Source: Bacillota bacterium | GTDB lineage: Bacteria; Bacillota; Limnochordia; Darwinibacteriales; DTU012 | NCBI GenBank assembly: GCA_012840925.1 | Contig: DUVS01000010.1 | Location: 1 to 49,795 of the forward strand | Direction: 5' to 3' | DNA: 49,795 nucleotides | Part shown: positions 38,137 through 45,920 of the stretch, one piece after another | How the letters are laid out: every line of letters starts with the position of its first letter | How positions within the stretch are numbered: the first letter of the stretch is position 1 | Program-made: the position numbers and the translations under genes | The notes under the pieces: model-generated | What the model was told of the DNA's origin: nothing | Seen by the model: the letters and a program-made list of their open reading frames with translations, nothing else | Databases searched by the model: none

Positions 38137-39579
38137 TTGCGCAGGAAATTCAAGCAGATGGCAAAACCACTGATCATTCTTATTTGTGTGGCCTTTTTAG
38201 GCGGAGCTTTATATATTGGAGGCTCGTTTTTTGGCGGAGGCCGGGACGCCTACGCGTCGGTAGCCACAGTTAACGGACGGCCGATCACCCTGGCAGCCCT
38301 GGAAAACGCCTATTTCCAAGAGGCGATGTATTATCAGATGCTGTACGGTGGACAGCTGAGCAGCAGTGTCCTGGAGAGGATCAGATATGAGGCCTTTGAT
38401 ATTCTGGTCAACAATTCCCTGATCGAACAGGAACTTGAGGTCCGCAAGTACAAGCCTGAACAAGCTGAGATCCAACAAGAGCTTGATGCTCTAGTGGAAA
38501 ATTATGGCCGGGAGACACTGGACAGCTACGGCTATACAGATGCTGAGCTCAGGGCATATGTCACCCAGCAGCTCCAGTTCAAGCAGCTGGTTGATGACTT
38601 AACCGGTGAGATCACCATCAACGATCAGGCTGTCAAAGACAGTTATGAACAAGTCAGGGCCAGCCACATCCTGATTAAGGTCGAATCGGAAGAAACTGAA
38701 GCATGGGATCATGCCAAAACTGTTGCTGAGGAAATTCGCCAGAAACTGGATACCATGGAGTTTGAGGAAGCAGCCAGACTCTACAGCGATGACAGCAGCG
38801 CTTCTTCCGGCGGTGATCTGGGATTTATTCACCGCGGCGATACTGTGGAACCTTTTGAACAAGCAGTGTTCAGCATGGAAGTCGGTGAAATCAGTGATCT
38901 AGTGAAAACAGATTTTGGGTATCATATTATTAAAGTTACCGACAAGATTTTGGCTGAAGGCGATGAATTCGAAGCGGAGAAAGAGTCACTCCGGGAACAG
39001 CTGGTTGAACAAGAACGAATCAAGCTCTTTAATGATTGGCTGCTGGGGCAGAAAGGCAAAGCAGAGATTGTGATTTTAGATCACCAGCTGCTGGCTTATG
39101 ACTATATGTTGAACGGTGAATATGAACAGGCAGCTGCAGCATACCAAAAGGCACTTGAGGAAAACCCATCCAATCCTTACCTGTACGCCTCATTGGGACA
39201 GGCCCACCTGTATCTGGATCAGCTTGACGAAGCTATTGCCAAGTACGAAAAAGCTGTAGAACTCGGGCCAAATGACGGGCAGCTGCATTTAGCGCTGGCG
39301 TCCCTTTATATGGAGGCCGGACGTAATGATGAAGCGATCACAACCTTCTTGAAGGCATCAGAACTCAGTACCAGTGATCTGTTTGCCCAGATGATGATCC
39401 GCTCCGTCCTTGCCGAACTGGGTGATGAGGATGCAGTGGCAGTGGTGGATGAACGGATTGAGGCGATTCAAGAGATGTACAACCAGATTGAAGAGGATGC
39501 AGAAGCCGGCGAATCCACCGAAGATGCCGGGACAGACGAACCTGAGGCTGACTCCAGCCAGGACCAGACAGCTGAGTAA
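38137..39579 (+). CDS. Membrane-anchored parvulin (PpiC/PrsA-like) foldase with TPR domain
   Basis: This 480-residue protein combines a folding enzyme with a protein-interaction module. After a short basic start there is one membrane anchor (about residues 9-31, no lipobox), then a SurA_N-like chaperone region (about 40-165), a parvulin PpiC domain (about 172-270, with RASHILIKV, GGDLGFI and FGYHIIKV), a linker, and three TPR units (about 315-430, e.g. EYEQAAAAYQKALEENPSNP), ending in a strongly acidic tail. Parvulins fold exported proteins on the outer face. Many starts are open; the promoter at 38066-38094 and GGAAGGGA at 38119-38126 favour TTG 38137, with ATG 38158 as alternative. PrsA proteins are normally lipoproteins without TPRs, so the layout is unusual. 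Confidence 0.87.
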   Translation: MRRKFKQMAKPLIILICVAFLGGALYIGGSFFGGGRDAYASVATVNGRPITLAALENAYFQEAMYYQMLYGGQLSSSVLERIRYEAFDILVNNSLIEQELEVRKYKPEQAEIQQELDALVENYGRETLDSYGYTDAELRAYVTQQLQFKQLVDDLTGEITINDQAVKDSYEQVRASHILIKVESEETEAWDHAKTVAEEIRQKLDTMEFEEAARLYSDDSSASSGGDLGFIHRGDTVEPFEQAVFSMEVGEISDLVKTDFGYHIIKVTDKILAEGDEFEAEKESLREQLVEQERIKLFNDWLLGQKGKAEIVILDHQLLAYDYMLNGEYEQAAAAYQKALEENPSNPYLYASLGQAHLYLDQLDEAIAKYEKAVELGPNDGQLHLALASLYMEAGRNDEAITTFLKASELSTSDLFAQMMIRSVLAELGDEDAVAVVDERIEAIQEMYNQIEEDAEAGESTEDAGTDEPEADSSQDQTAE

Positions 39580-39607
39580 GGCTCAAACTTGCTTTGATGT
39601 TGGTTGT

Positions 39608-39640
39608 AAGCGAGTGGTGGTTTCTCCGCCACTCGTTTGT
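39608..39640 (+). terminator. Hairpin between the foldase gene and hisS
   Basis: Bases from AAGCGAGTGGTGG (39608-39620) pair with CCGCCACTCGTTT (39626-39638) over a 5-nt loop, 13 bp with two G-T pairs. Few T residues follow the stem, so it may be a weak terminator or an attenuator ahead of hisS. It is not a T-box. Confidence 0.6.
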
Positions 39641-39666
39641 CATATGCAAATGGGGGGTAGTAGAGA

Positions 39667-40932
39667 TTGAACGTGAGACGGCCAAGGGGAACCAACGACA
39701 TCCTTCCGGAAGACGTTGGCAAGTGGCAGTTCGTTGAGGCCAAGATTCGCGAACTGTGTCATCGATATGGTTATCATGAGATCCGCACACCGGTTTTTGA
39801 ATCAACCGAGCTGTTTGAACGGGGAATCGGTGAAGCTACGGATATCGTTGAAAAAGAGATGTATACCTTTACAGACCGCAGTGATCGCAGCCTGACCCTG
39901 CGGCCTGAAGGGACAGCCGGTGTGGTCAGGGCTTTCATTGAGAATAAACTTCACGCCCAGCCGCTGCCGGCCAAACTATACTACATAGGGCCAATGTTCC
40001 GTTACGAAAAACCGCAGGCAGGCAGATACCGCCAGTTTTCCCAATTCGGGATCGAGGCTATAGGCAGTATGGATCCTTTTCTCGATGTAGAGATGATCAC
40101 TCTGCCCATCGAGCTGTACCGGGCCTGTGGGCTGGACGGCTTTCAAGTCCAGGTCAACAGCATTGGCTGTCCGGAGTGCCGGGGCGAATACCGTGCTGTT
40201 TTGCGGCAGCATTTGGGCGAGCGTGTCCATCAGTTCTGTGAAAACTGTCAGAGAAGGCTTGACCGCAATCCGCTGCGGGTTTTGGACTGCAAGAATCCGA
40301 AGTGCCAGGAACTGGTGGAGGAGGTACCACCGATTACTGACTATCTCTGCGGCGAATGTGCCGATCATTTTCGTCAGGTGCTGCAATACCTGGATCAGCT
40401 GAGTGTAACCTATGAACTGAATCCAAAGCTGGTGCGGGGATTTGATTATTACACCAAGACGGTGTTTGAAATCACTGTACCAACACTAGGAGCCCAGAAT
40501 GCCATTGGTGGCGGCGGCCGCTATGATGGTCTGGTGGAAGAAATCGGCGGGATAGCTCTGCCGGCAGTAGGGTATGCCGTGGGCATGGAAAGGCTGCTTT
40601 TGGCTTTGGATCAACAGGAAAACACCAGTTATCCCCAGAGGCACCCTGAGGCGTATATTGCCCATTTTGGCGGGATGACCAAGACCGCTGCGGTAAAGAT
40701 CGTGACTGAACTGCGCAAGCAGGGGTTGTGGGTGGAGCTGGATTATCTGGATCGGAGTTTGAAAGCTCAGATGAAATCCGCGGATCGATTCAACTGCACC
40801 TGGGTGATAATTGTTGGTGAAGCTGAATTGGAACACAATACTGTTAAAGTGCGGAACATGGCTACTGGCAAAGAGTATGATGTTGCCTTAAGCCAGATCA
40901 AAGAGTTTCTCACAGGCGCCAGAGAGGAGTAG
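39667..40932 (+). CDS. hisS: Histidyl-tRNA synthetase
   Basis: HisRS charges tRNA-His. The 421-residue class II synthetase has motif 1/2 segments (RPRGTNDILPED, FRYEKPQAGRYRQFSQFG), the histidine-specific motifs RGFDYYTKTVFEI and GGGGRYDGL, and a C-terminal anticodon-binding domain. It starts with TTG 39667, with GGGGGG at 39652-39657 nine nt upstream; GTG 39673 is possible. hisS and aspS are adjacent as in most Firmicutes. No T-box leader is visible, whereas many relatives have one. Confidence 0.97.
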   Translation: MNVRRPRGTNDILPEDVGKWQFVEAKIRELCHRYGYHEIRTPVFESTELFERGIGEATDIVEKEMYTFTDRSDRSLTLRPEGTAGVVRAFIENKLHAQPLPAKLYYIGPMFRYEKPQAGRYRQFSQFGIEAIGSMDPFLDVEMITLPIELYRACGLDGFQVQVNSIGCPECRGEYRAVLRQHLGERVHQFCENCQRRLDRNPLRVLDCKNPKCQELVEEVPPITDYLCGECADHFRQVLQYLDQLSVTYELNPKLVRGFDYYTKTVFEITVPTLGAQNAIGGGGRYDGLVEEIGGIALPAVGYAVGMERLLLALDQQENTSYPQRHPEAYIAHFGGMTKTAAVKIVTELRKQGLWVELDYLDRSLKAQMKSADRFNCTWVIIVGEAELEHNTVKVRNMATGKEYDVALSQIKEFLTGAREE

Positions 40933-40937
40933 TGGAC

Positions 40938-42707
40938 ATGAGTTGGAAAAGGACCCATTATTGTGGTGAAGTTACTAAAGAATTCGTGGCGAAGGTTGTG
41001 ACCCTGAACGGCTGGGTCAACCGCCGGCGCGATCTTGGCGGCCTGATCTTTATCGATTTAAGGGATCGCTCAGGTTTGGTGCAGATTGTCTGCAGCCCTG
41101 AAACTCTGACTGCAGAGCAATACCGGACGGCCGAGGGGCTGCGGCAGGAGTTTGTGGTGTCCGTCTCTGGTCTGGTCCAGCTGCGCCCGGAAGGACAGGC
41201 CAATCCTAATCTGGCCAGCGGTGAGATTGAGATCAACGTCCAGTCGCTGCAGATTTTGGCTGAAAGTAAGACACCACCGTTTCCCGTTGACCGGGCGGAA
41301 GATGTGGATGACAGCCTGCTCTTGAAATACCGGTACCTGGATCTGCGGCGCCAGCATCTTCAGCAGGCAATCAAAGCCAGGCACGAGATTGTCCATTATG
41401 TCCGCAATTTCCTCGACGCCCACGGCTTTTTGGAGATAGAAACGCCGATGCTGACCAAATCCACACCGGAAGGTGCCCGGGACTATATAGTTCCCAGCCG
41501 CATTCATCCTGGCAAATTCTACGCTTTGCCCCAATCACCGCAGATGTTCAAGCAGCTGCTGATGATTGCCGGGTTTGAACGCTATTACCAGATTGCCAGA
41601 TGCTTCCGGGATGAGGACTTAAGGGCCGATCGGCAGCCGGAATTCACCCAGATCGACCTGGAAATGTCATTTGTGGAAGCGGAAGATGTGATGAATCTAG
41701 TGGAAGAGATGGTGGTGGGCCTGGTCAAAGCGGTGACAGGCCGGGAAGTGAAAACACCAATCCCCAGGATTACCTGGGCAGAAGCCATGCTGCGCTATGG
41801 CAGCGACCGTCCCGACACCCGGTTCGGACTGGAGTTGGTGGATGTTACCAAAGCAGTGGCCCAGAGCCAGTTTCGAGTGTTTGCCAGCACAATTGCCAGC
41901 GGCGGGGTGGTGCGGGGGCTGAACGCCAAGGGCTGTGGAGCCAAGTTCTCCCGCCGGGACATCGACCGGTTGGTGGAGGAAGCTGAGAAGTTCGGAGCAA
42001 AGGGATTAATCTGGTTCAATGTCGGGGAAGAGGTTAAATCACCAATTGCCAAATTCCTTTCTGAGGCAGAAATTGCAGCGATTCTAGCCAGTTTGGAGGC
42101 GGAAGAGGGCGATCTGCTGCTGCTGGTGGCCGATGAGGCTCTTGTTGCCGCTGATGTACTGGGCCGTCTCCGGCTGATGCTCGGCAAACAGCTGGGACTA
42201 ATTGATAATGACCGCTTTGACTTTGTCTGGGTTACAGATTGGCCGCTGTTCGAGTACAGCGAGGAGGAGGGGCGCTGGGTAGCAGCTCATCATCCGTTCA
42301 CTGCGCCTCATGATCAGGATTTGGACATTCTAGCCACCGATCAGCGTAAAGTACGGGCCAAAGCTTACGACTTGGTGCTGAACGGCATCGAACTTGGAGG
42401 AGGCAGCATCCGTATTTCCCGGCGGGAAGTGCAGTTAAAAATGTTTGAAGCCTTGGGATTCACTGAAGCTGAAGTCCAGGAGAAGTTTGGTTTCTTCCTG
42501 GAGGCCTTCGAATACGGAGCGCCTCCCCATGGAGGTATTGCTTTTGGGCTTGACCGAGTGGTAATGCTGTTGACCGGGCAGGATTCAATTCGGGATGTGA
42601 TCGCTTTCCCGAAGACAACCAGCGCTATGGATTTGATGGTAGGCGCTCCATCAGCAGTAACCACTGAGCAGCTAAAGGAACTGAAACTCAAGCTTGAGCT
42701 TGGCTAA
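40938..42707 (+). CDS. aspS: Aspartyl-tRNA synthetase
   Basis: AspRS charges tRNA-Asp, and possibly tRNA-Asn if non-discriminating. The 589-residue bacterial-type enzyme has an N-terminal OB anticodon domain (GWVNRRRDLGGLIFIDLRDRSG), class II motifs with ALPQSPQMFKQLLM and RCFRDEDLRADRQPEFTQ, the bacterial GAD insertion, and motif 3 GIAFGLDRVVML. AGAGGAG at 40923-40929 supports ATG 40938 over GTG 40932, which overlaps the hisS stop. Its last 20 bases overlap convergently with the minus-strand membrane-protein gene. Confidence 0.97.
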   Translation: MSWKRTHYCGEVTKEFVAKVVTLNGWVNRRRDLGGLIFIDLRDRSGLVQIVCSPETLTAEQYRTAEGLRQEFVVSVSGLVQLRPEGQANPNLASGEIEINVQSLQILAESKTPPFPVDRAEDVDDSLLLKYRYLDLRRQHLQQAIKARHEIVHYVRNFLDAHGFLEIETPMLTKSTPEGARDYIVPSRIHPGKFYALPQSPQMFKQLLMIAGFERYYQIARCFRDEDLRADRQPEFTQIDLEMSFVEAEDVMNLVEEMVVGLVKAVTGREVKTPIPRITWAEAMLRYGSDRPDTRFGLELVDVTKAVAQSQFRVFASTIASGGVVRGLNAKGCGAKFSRRDIDRLVEEAEKFGAKGLIWFNVGEEVKSPIAKFLSEAEIAAILASLEAEEGDLLLLVADEALVAADVLGRLRLMLGKQLGLIDNDRFDFVWVTDWPLFEYSEEEGRWVAAHHPFTAPHDQDLDILATDQRKVRAKAYDLVLNGIELGGGSIRISRREVQLKMFEALGFTEAEVQEKFGFFLEAFEYGAPPHGGIAFGLDRVVMLLTGQDSIRDVIAFPKTTSAMDLMVGAPSAVTTEQLKELKLKLELG

Positions 42708-42972
42708 GCCTGTCAGCCAGGTCATGGACTAGGTTAGCTCCTCTGGAGACGATGATACCGGTGAGTATGTAGTCAACAGCGACATATTTGACCGGAACAT
42801 CCAAGGTGTTGAAAATACCAACACAGGTCAACCATGATAAAATGATGCCGACGACACCGGCGATGGTTGGAATATAGGCTTTGTCCAGATTGGGCACAAG
42901 GGTTTTGATAAAGTTGGTAATTATTTCCGACAGCAGTGCCAAAGCCAGGACCTTATGAAGTAAGAAATCGAT
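42688..42972 (-). CDS. Small two-helix membrane protein, apparent non-canonical ATC start
   Basis: I do not recognise this small protein by name. From the ATC (complement of 42970-42972) it has 94 residues with two or three hydrophobic segments, and ends in TGIIVSRGANLVHDLADRL, a pattern I associate with a family of small clostridial membrane proteins, some called holin-like. The first ATG/GTG/TTG in frame is TTG 42942, which would cut the first helix (FLLHKVLALALL...) and has no ribosome-binding site. A strong AAGGAGG at 42981-42987 lies 8 nt before ATC. ATT at 42976-42978 is only 2 nt from it. The surroundings match cdd almost base for base. The gene converges on aspS and is divergent from the 6S RNA. 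Confidence 0.7.
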   Translation of the reverse strand: MDFLLHKVLALALLSEIITNFIKTLVPNLDKAYIPTIAGVVGIILSWLTCVGIFNTLDVPVKYVAVDYILTGIIVSRGANLVHDLADRLSQAQA

Positions 42973-43071
42973 GTGAATCCCCTCCTTGTAATGGTTTCTG
43001 ATTAATGTGTATGAGCCCGGACGGGTATTTAGTACACTTGTCTAAGGGATGAAAATGGCACCTGAAGAAGG

Positions 43072-43100
43072 TTGCATCTGAGGTGTTTTTATGTTAATAT
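43072..43100 (+). promoter_or_regulatory. Promoter of 6S RNA
   Basis: TTGCAT at 43072-43077 and TAATAT at 43095-43100 are separated by 17 bp, placing the RNA start near 43107. It lies in the 383-nt stretch (42973-43355) that holds no protein gene but contains this promoter, the 6S RNA and its terminator. Upstream, 42988-43071 shows nothing I can assign beyond the likely promoter region of the minus-strand gene. Confidence 0.6.
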
Positions 43101-43106
43101 AAGATT

Positions 43107-43327
43107 AAATCAGGGACCCTGCTGTGTTCGGGATGAAACTGGCCTTGGTATGAGCCAACACCATTACCAAGGGAATTCGGACTCTAATAGTGGATTGTAG
43201 GCCTTAAGGGCAAGGAAACATGAAGCTATTAGGAGAATACCCACCTGCTGAGAGCAGGTTCATTCGGGTCAGTTCAACGACATGGTGGGGAGAGATGTCG
43301 TAAACCTCCTAGCATTAGGAGGTTTTT
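43107..43327 (+). ncRNA. ssrS: 6S RNA (SsrS/BsrA type)
   Basis: 6S RNA binds and sequesters housekeeping RNA polymerase by mimicking an open promoter. The identification rests on structure and synteny. CCCTGCTGTGTT at 43117-43128 pairs throughout with GACATGGTGGGG at 43279-43290 as closing stem. AACTGGCC at 43137-43144 pairs with GGTCAGTT at 43267-43274. The central region has a 5'-side hairpin (CCTTGGTA 43143-43150 with TACCAAGG 43165-43172, competing with the previous helix by two bases) and a 3'-side hairpin (ACCTGCT 43243-43249 with AGCAGGT 43253-43259), and an apical stem (CTAATAG 43183-43189 with CTATTAG 43225-43231). B. subtilis bsrA lies between aspS and yrvM (tcdA), as here. The 5' end is inferred from the promoter, and the 3' end from the terminator. 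Confidence 0.84.
43302..43327 (+). terminator. Intrinsic terminator of 6S RNA
   Basis: AACCTCCTA at 43303-43311 and TAGGAGGTT at 43316-43324 form a perfect 9-bp stem with loop GCAT, followed by T residues to 43327. Confidence 0.9.
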
Positions 43328-43355
43328 CTGATTGATCAGCAAAGGAGCGGCTGCA

Positions 43356-44054
43356 GTGGAAAGGTTTATACGCACAGAGTGGCTGATTGGCCCGGACAAG
43401 CTTAGCCGATTGCAGCAGGCAACAGTCGCCGTCTTCGGTTTGGGAGGAGTCGGAGCTGCTGCTGTTGAAGGATTAGCCAGGACAGGCATCGGTAATCTGG
43501 TGATTGTCGATCATGACCGGGTGAGTGAATCCAATCTCAACCGCCAGCTGATCGCTTTGACATCCACTCTCGGCAGGCTGAAGGTGGAAGTGGCGGCTGA
43601 ACGGATCAAGGACATCAACCCTGTCTGCCAGGTGGCTGCCTATCCAATGTTTTATGATCAACAGCACGAGGAGACGATTTTTGCCCACAAAATAGACTAT
43701 GTGGTGGATGCCATTGATTCAGTGGCAGCCAAACTCGACTTGATCGAAGGCTGTTACCGGGCGCAGATCCCTATTGTATCCGCAATGGGAGCTGGAAACA
43801 AGCTCGATCCCGGGCGGCTGATGGTGGCGGATATCAGCGAAACCCACACCTGCCCGTTGGCTAAGGTGATCAGGGTGGAGCTGAGGAAGCGCGGGATTGT
43901 GAAGGGCATAAAAACTGTGTTTTCCGATGAACAGCCCCTGAAGGTACATAAGACGGAAAACGGCAGGCATCCCCCAGGTTCAATCGCGTTTGTGCCGCCT
44001 GTTGCCGGATATTTACTGGCCAGCGTGGTGGTTCGGGATTTGTTGGCGCTGTAG
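43356..44054 (+). CDS. tcdA: TcdA, tRNA threonylcarbamoyladenosine dehydratase
   Basis: TcdA is an E1/ThiF-like enzyme that cyclises t6A37 to ct6A in ANN-reading tRNAs. The 232-residue protein has the Rossmann ATP-binding GLGGVGAAAVEGLARTGIG near residues 30-48, the DHDRVSESNLNRQL block and DAIDSVAAKLDL. The later AMGAGNKLDP and the HPPGSIAFVPPVAGYLLAS C-terminus are typical of YgdL/YrvM. AAAGGAG at 43341-43347 and GTG 43356 give the start; the frame is open to TTG 43332. mtaB in this window modifies the same t6A37 base. Confidence 0.93.
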   Translation: MERFIRTEWLIGPDKLSRLQQATVAVFGLGGVGAAAVEGLARTGIGNLVIVDHDRVSESNLNRQLIALTSTLGRLKVEVAAERIKDINPVCQVAAYPMFYDQQHEETIFAHKIDYVVDAIDSVAAKLDLIEGCYRAQIPIVSAMGAGNKLDPGRLMVADISETHTCPLAKVIRVELRKRGIVKGIKTVFSDEQPLKVHKTENGRHPPGSIAFVPPVAGYLLASVVVRDLLAL

Positions 44055-44080
44055 GAGAGGAAAACTGTGAGGTGAGCTAG

Positions 44081-45394
44081 GTGGACCTATTCAGCATGGC
44101 GTATTTGGATCGTAACGAAAAACCGCTGCCGGTGAGAATGCGGCCGGCCAGTTTGGATGAGTATGTCGGCCAAGAACATATTCTCGGCCCGGGTAAGCTC
44201 CTCCGCAAAGCGATCAAGGCGGATCAGATCGGTTCGCTGATTCTCTACGGCCCGCCGGGAAGCGGCAAGACGACCCTGGCTTATGTCATCTCGCAGGTGA
44301 CCAGAGCATACTACATCCAAGTTAGCGCCACTGACACCGGTGTAGCGGAGCTGAAAAAGATTATCAGTGAAGCCAAGGACAGGCTCAAGTTTCAAAACCA
44401 GAAGACCATTCTCTTTATTGACGAAATCCAGCGCCTGAACAAAGGCCAGCAGGATGTGCTGCTCCCCGCCATGGAGAATGGAGACATCTGCCTGATTGCC
44501 GCCACCACAGAAAACCCCTATTTTGAAGTCAACGCCGCCTTGTTAAGCCGATCCAGGATTTTTCAGCTGAAGCCTCTCACCAGAGAACATTTGGCAAAGA
44601 TCATCGAACAGGCAGGCAAATCGCGGCTCGGTCTGGCCGATTATCCCCACCAGATTGCCCCTGAGGCTCTGGAACACCTGCTGGAGACATCAAACGGTGA
44701 TGCCCGGGTTGCCCTTAATGCCCTGGAACTGGCAGTAATGACGACTGCCCCGAATGAGGAAGGGATCCGGGTGATCGATTTGGCCATCATGGAGGACGCA
44801 GTCCAGACCCAGCGGGTCAACTACGATAAATCCGGAGACGCCCATTACGATGTGGTTTCCGCGTTCATCAAATCAATGCGGGGCAGCGATCCCGATGCGG
44901 CTCTGTACTGGTTTGCCAGGATGCTGTATGCCCAGGAAGACCCCCGGTTTATTGTACGGCGGCTGATCGTCCATGCTTCTGAAGATGTGGGCATGGCTGA
45001 TCCTACAGCAATGCTGGTCGCCCACGCGGCAGCCAATGCCCTGGAGTGGGTGGGGCTGCCGGAAGCAAGGATCCCCATTGCCCAAGCGATAATCCATATT
45101 GCCACAGCACCCAAGAGCAACTCGGTGGTGAAGGCCGTTGACACGGCCCTGGCTGTAGCCGAATCGACAGCCCATGAGCCGGTGCCGGCCCATCTGCGGG
45201 ACGCCAGCTACCGGGGGGCCAAAGGCTTGGGCCACGGAGTGGACTACAAATATCCCCATGCCTATCCTCATCACTATGTCAAACAGCAGTATGTACCGGA
45301 TAATATCGTCGGCAAGAAATTCTATCAGCCTACCGATCAAGGCAAGGAAAAAGAGGTAAAAGAACGGCTGGATTTTTTTGAAACTTTGGATTGA
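44081..45394 (+). CDS. rarA: Replication-associated recombination protein RarA (MgsA)
   Basis: RarA is an AAA+ ATPase that acts at stalled replication forks. The 437-residue protein has Walker A GPPGSGKT near residue 52, Walker [15 protein letters not shown], sensor motif ATTENP, arginine-finger LLSRSRIF, and the C-terminal tetramerisation domain with ALYWFARML and [22 protein letters not shown]. It begins with GTG 44081 after GTGAGGTGAG. It stops inside the -35 of the iscR promoter, with no terminator between, so read-through into the isc operon is possible. Confidence 0.95.
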   Translation: MDLFSMAYLDRNEKPLPVRMRPASLDEYVGQEHILGPGKLLRKAIKADQIGSLILYGPPGSGKTTLAYVISQVTRAYYIQVSATDTGVAELKKIISEAKDRLKFQNQKTILFIDEIQRLNKGQQDVLLPAMENGDICLIAATTENPYFEVNAALLSRSRIFQLKPLTREHLAKIIEQAGKSRLGLADYPHQIAPEALEHLLETSNGDARVALNALELAVMTTAPNEEGIRVIDLAIMEDAVQTQRVNYDKSGDAHYDVVSAFIKSMRGSDPDAALYWFARMLYAQEDPRFIVRRLIVHASEDVGMADPTAMLVAHAAANALEWVGLPEARIPIAQAIIHIATAPKSNSVVKAVDTALAVAESTAHEPVPAHLRDASYRGAKGLGHGVDYKYPHAYPHHYVKQQYVPDNIVGKKFYQPTDQGKEKEVKERLDFFETLD

Positions 45395-45420
45395 CATTGC
45401 CAGTTAATCTGTGCTATTAT
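45391..45420 (+). promoter_or_regulatory. Promoter of the iscR-iscS-iscU operon
   Basis: TTGACA at 45391-45396 overlaps the rarA stop codon, and TATTAT at 45415-45420 follows at 18 bp. Transcription would begin about 45427, just upstream of the candidate operator. Confidence 0.7.
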
Positions 45421-45428
45421 TATTTCGA

Positions 45429-45449
45429 ACCAATTCCGAGGAACTTGGT
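45429..45449. promoter_or_regulatory. Candidate Rrf2/IscR-type operator
   Basis: The 21-bp stretch has outer arms ACCAA at 45429-45433 and TTGGT at 45445-45449 and an inner TTCC-GA-GGAA, giving an imperfect palindrome centred near 45439. A second partly overlapping symmetry, CCGA at 45437-45440 with TCGG at 45449-45452, is also visible. It lies between the -10 and the ribosome-binding site of iscR, where autorepression by the encoded regulator would act. Binding is inferred. Confidence 0.42.
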
Positions 45450-45473
45450 CGGGATTGTTAGGAGGACAATGCA

Positions 45474-45914
45474 ATGCGGATATCAACCAGAGGAGAATAC
45501 GGAGTCAGGGCCATGTTGGACCTAGCCCTCTACAGCAGCGACGAACCAGTACCTTTAAGTGCGATCGCCGCCCGGCAGGATATCTCAGAGCATTATTTGG
45601 AACAATTAATCTCAGCACTGCGTAAAGCCGGGTTGGTCATCAGTTTCCGTGGCGCACAGGGAGGTTACCAGCTGGCCAAACCGGCTGAAGAAATAACCAT
45701 CGGTGAGATCATCAGGACTTTGGAAGGTCCAATCGCACCCATGAAATGCGTGGAAGGTTCACATACTGACTGCACCCAGAGTGAACTGTGCGCCACCCGG
45801 GTGTTATGGCAAAAACTGCAGGCCAGTATGGAAGCGGTTTTGGAGACTACAACTCTGGCATGGCTAAAAGATAAAGCACAAAAAATCCAAGCAACAGCTG
45901 CAAATCAGAGGTGA
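45474..45914 (+). CDS. iscR: Rrf2-family Fe-S regulator, IscR-like
   Basis: This 146-residue Rrf2-family protein probably controls the cysteine desulfurase and scaffold genes behind it. Residues 1-65 are the winged helix (MRISTRGEYGVRAMLDLAL, SEHYLEQLISALRKAGLV, RGAQGGYQLAKP). Three cysteines, Cys92, Cys100 and Cys106 (spacing x7 and x5), match the cluster-binding region of IscR, whose cysteines are 92, 98 and 104. CymR-type cysteine regulators lack these. AGGAGG at 45460-45465 precedes the ATG. Sensing of a [2Fe-2S] cluster and autorepression are inferred. Confidence 0.9.
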   Translation: MRISTRGEYGVRAMLDLALYSSDEPVPLSAIAARQDISEHYLEQLISALRKAGLVISFRGAQGGYQLAKPAEEITIGEIIRTLEGPIAPMKCVEGSHTDCTQSELCATRVLWQKLQASMEAVLETTTLAWLKDKAQKIQATAANQR

Positions 45915-45920
45915 TCAGAA

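Noticed and set aside
39580-39666. T-box riboswitch ahead of hisS
   Set aside because: The hairpin contains GGTGG, but there is no T-box consensus, specifier stem or enough leader length.
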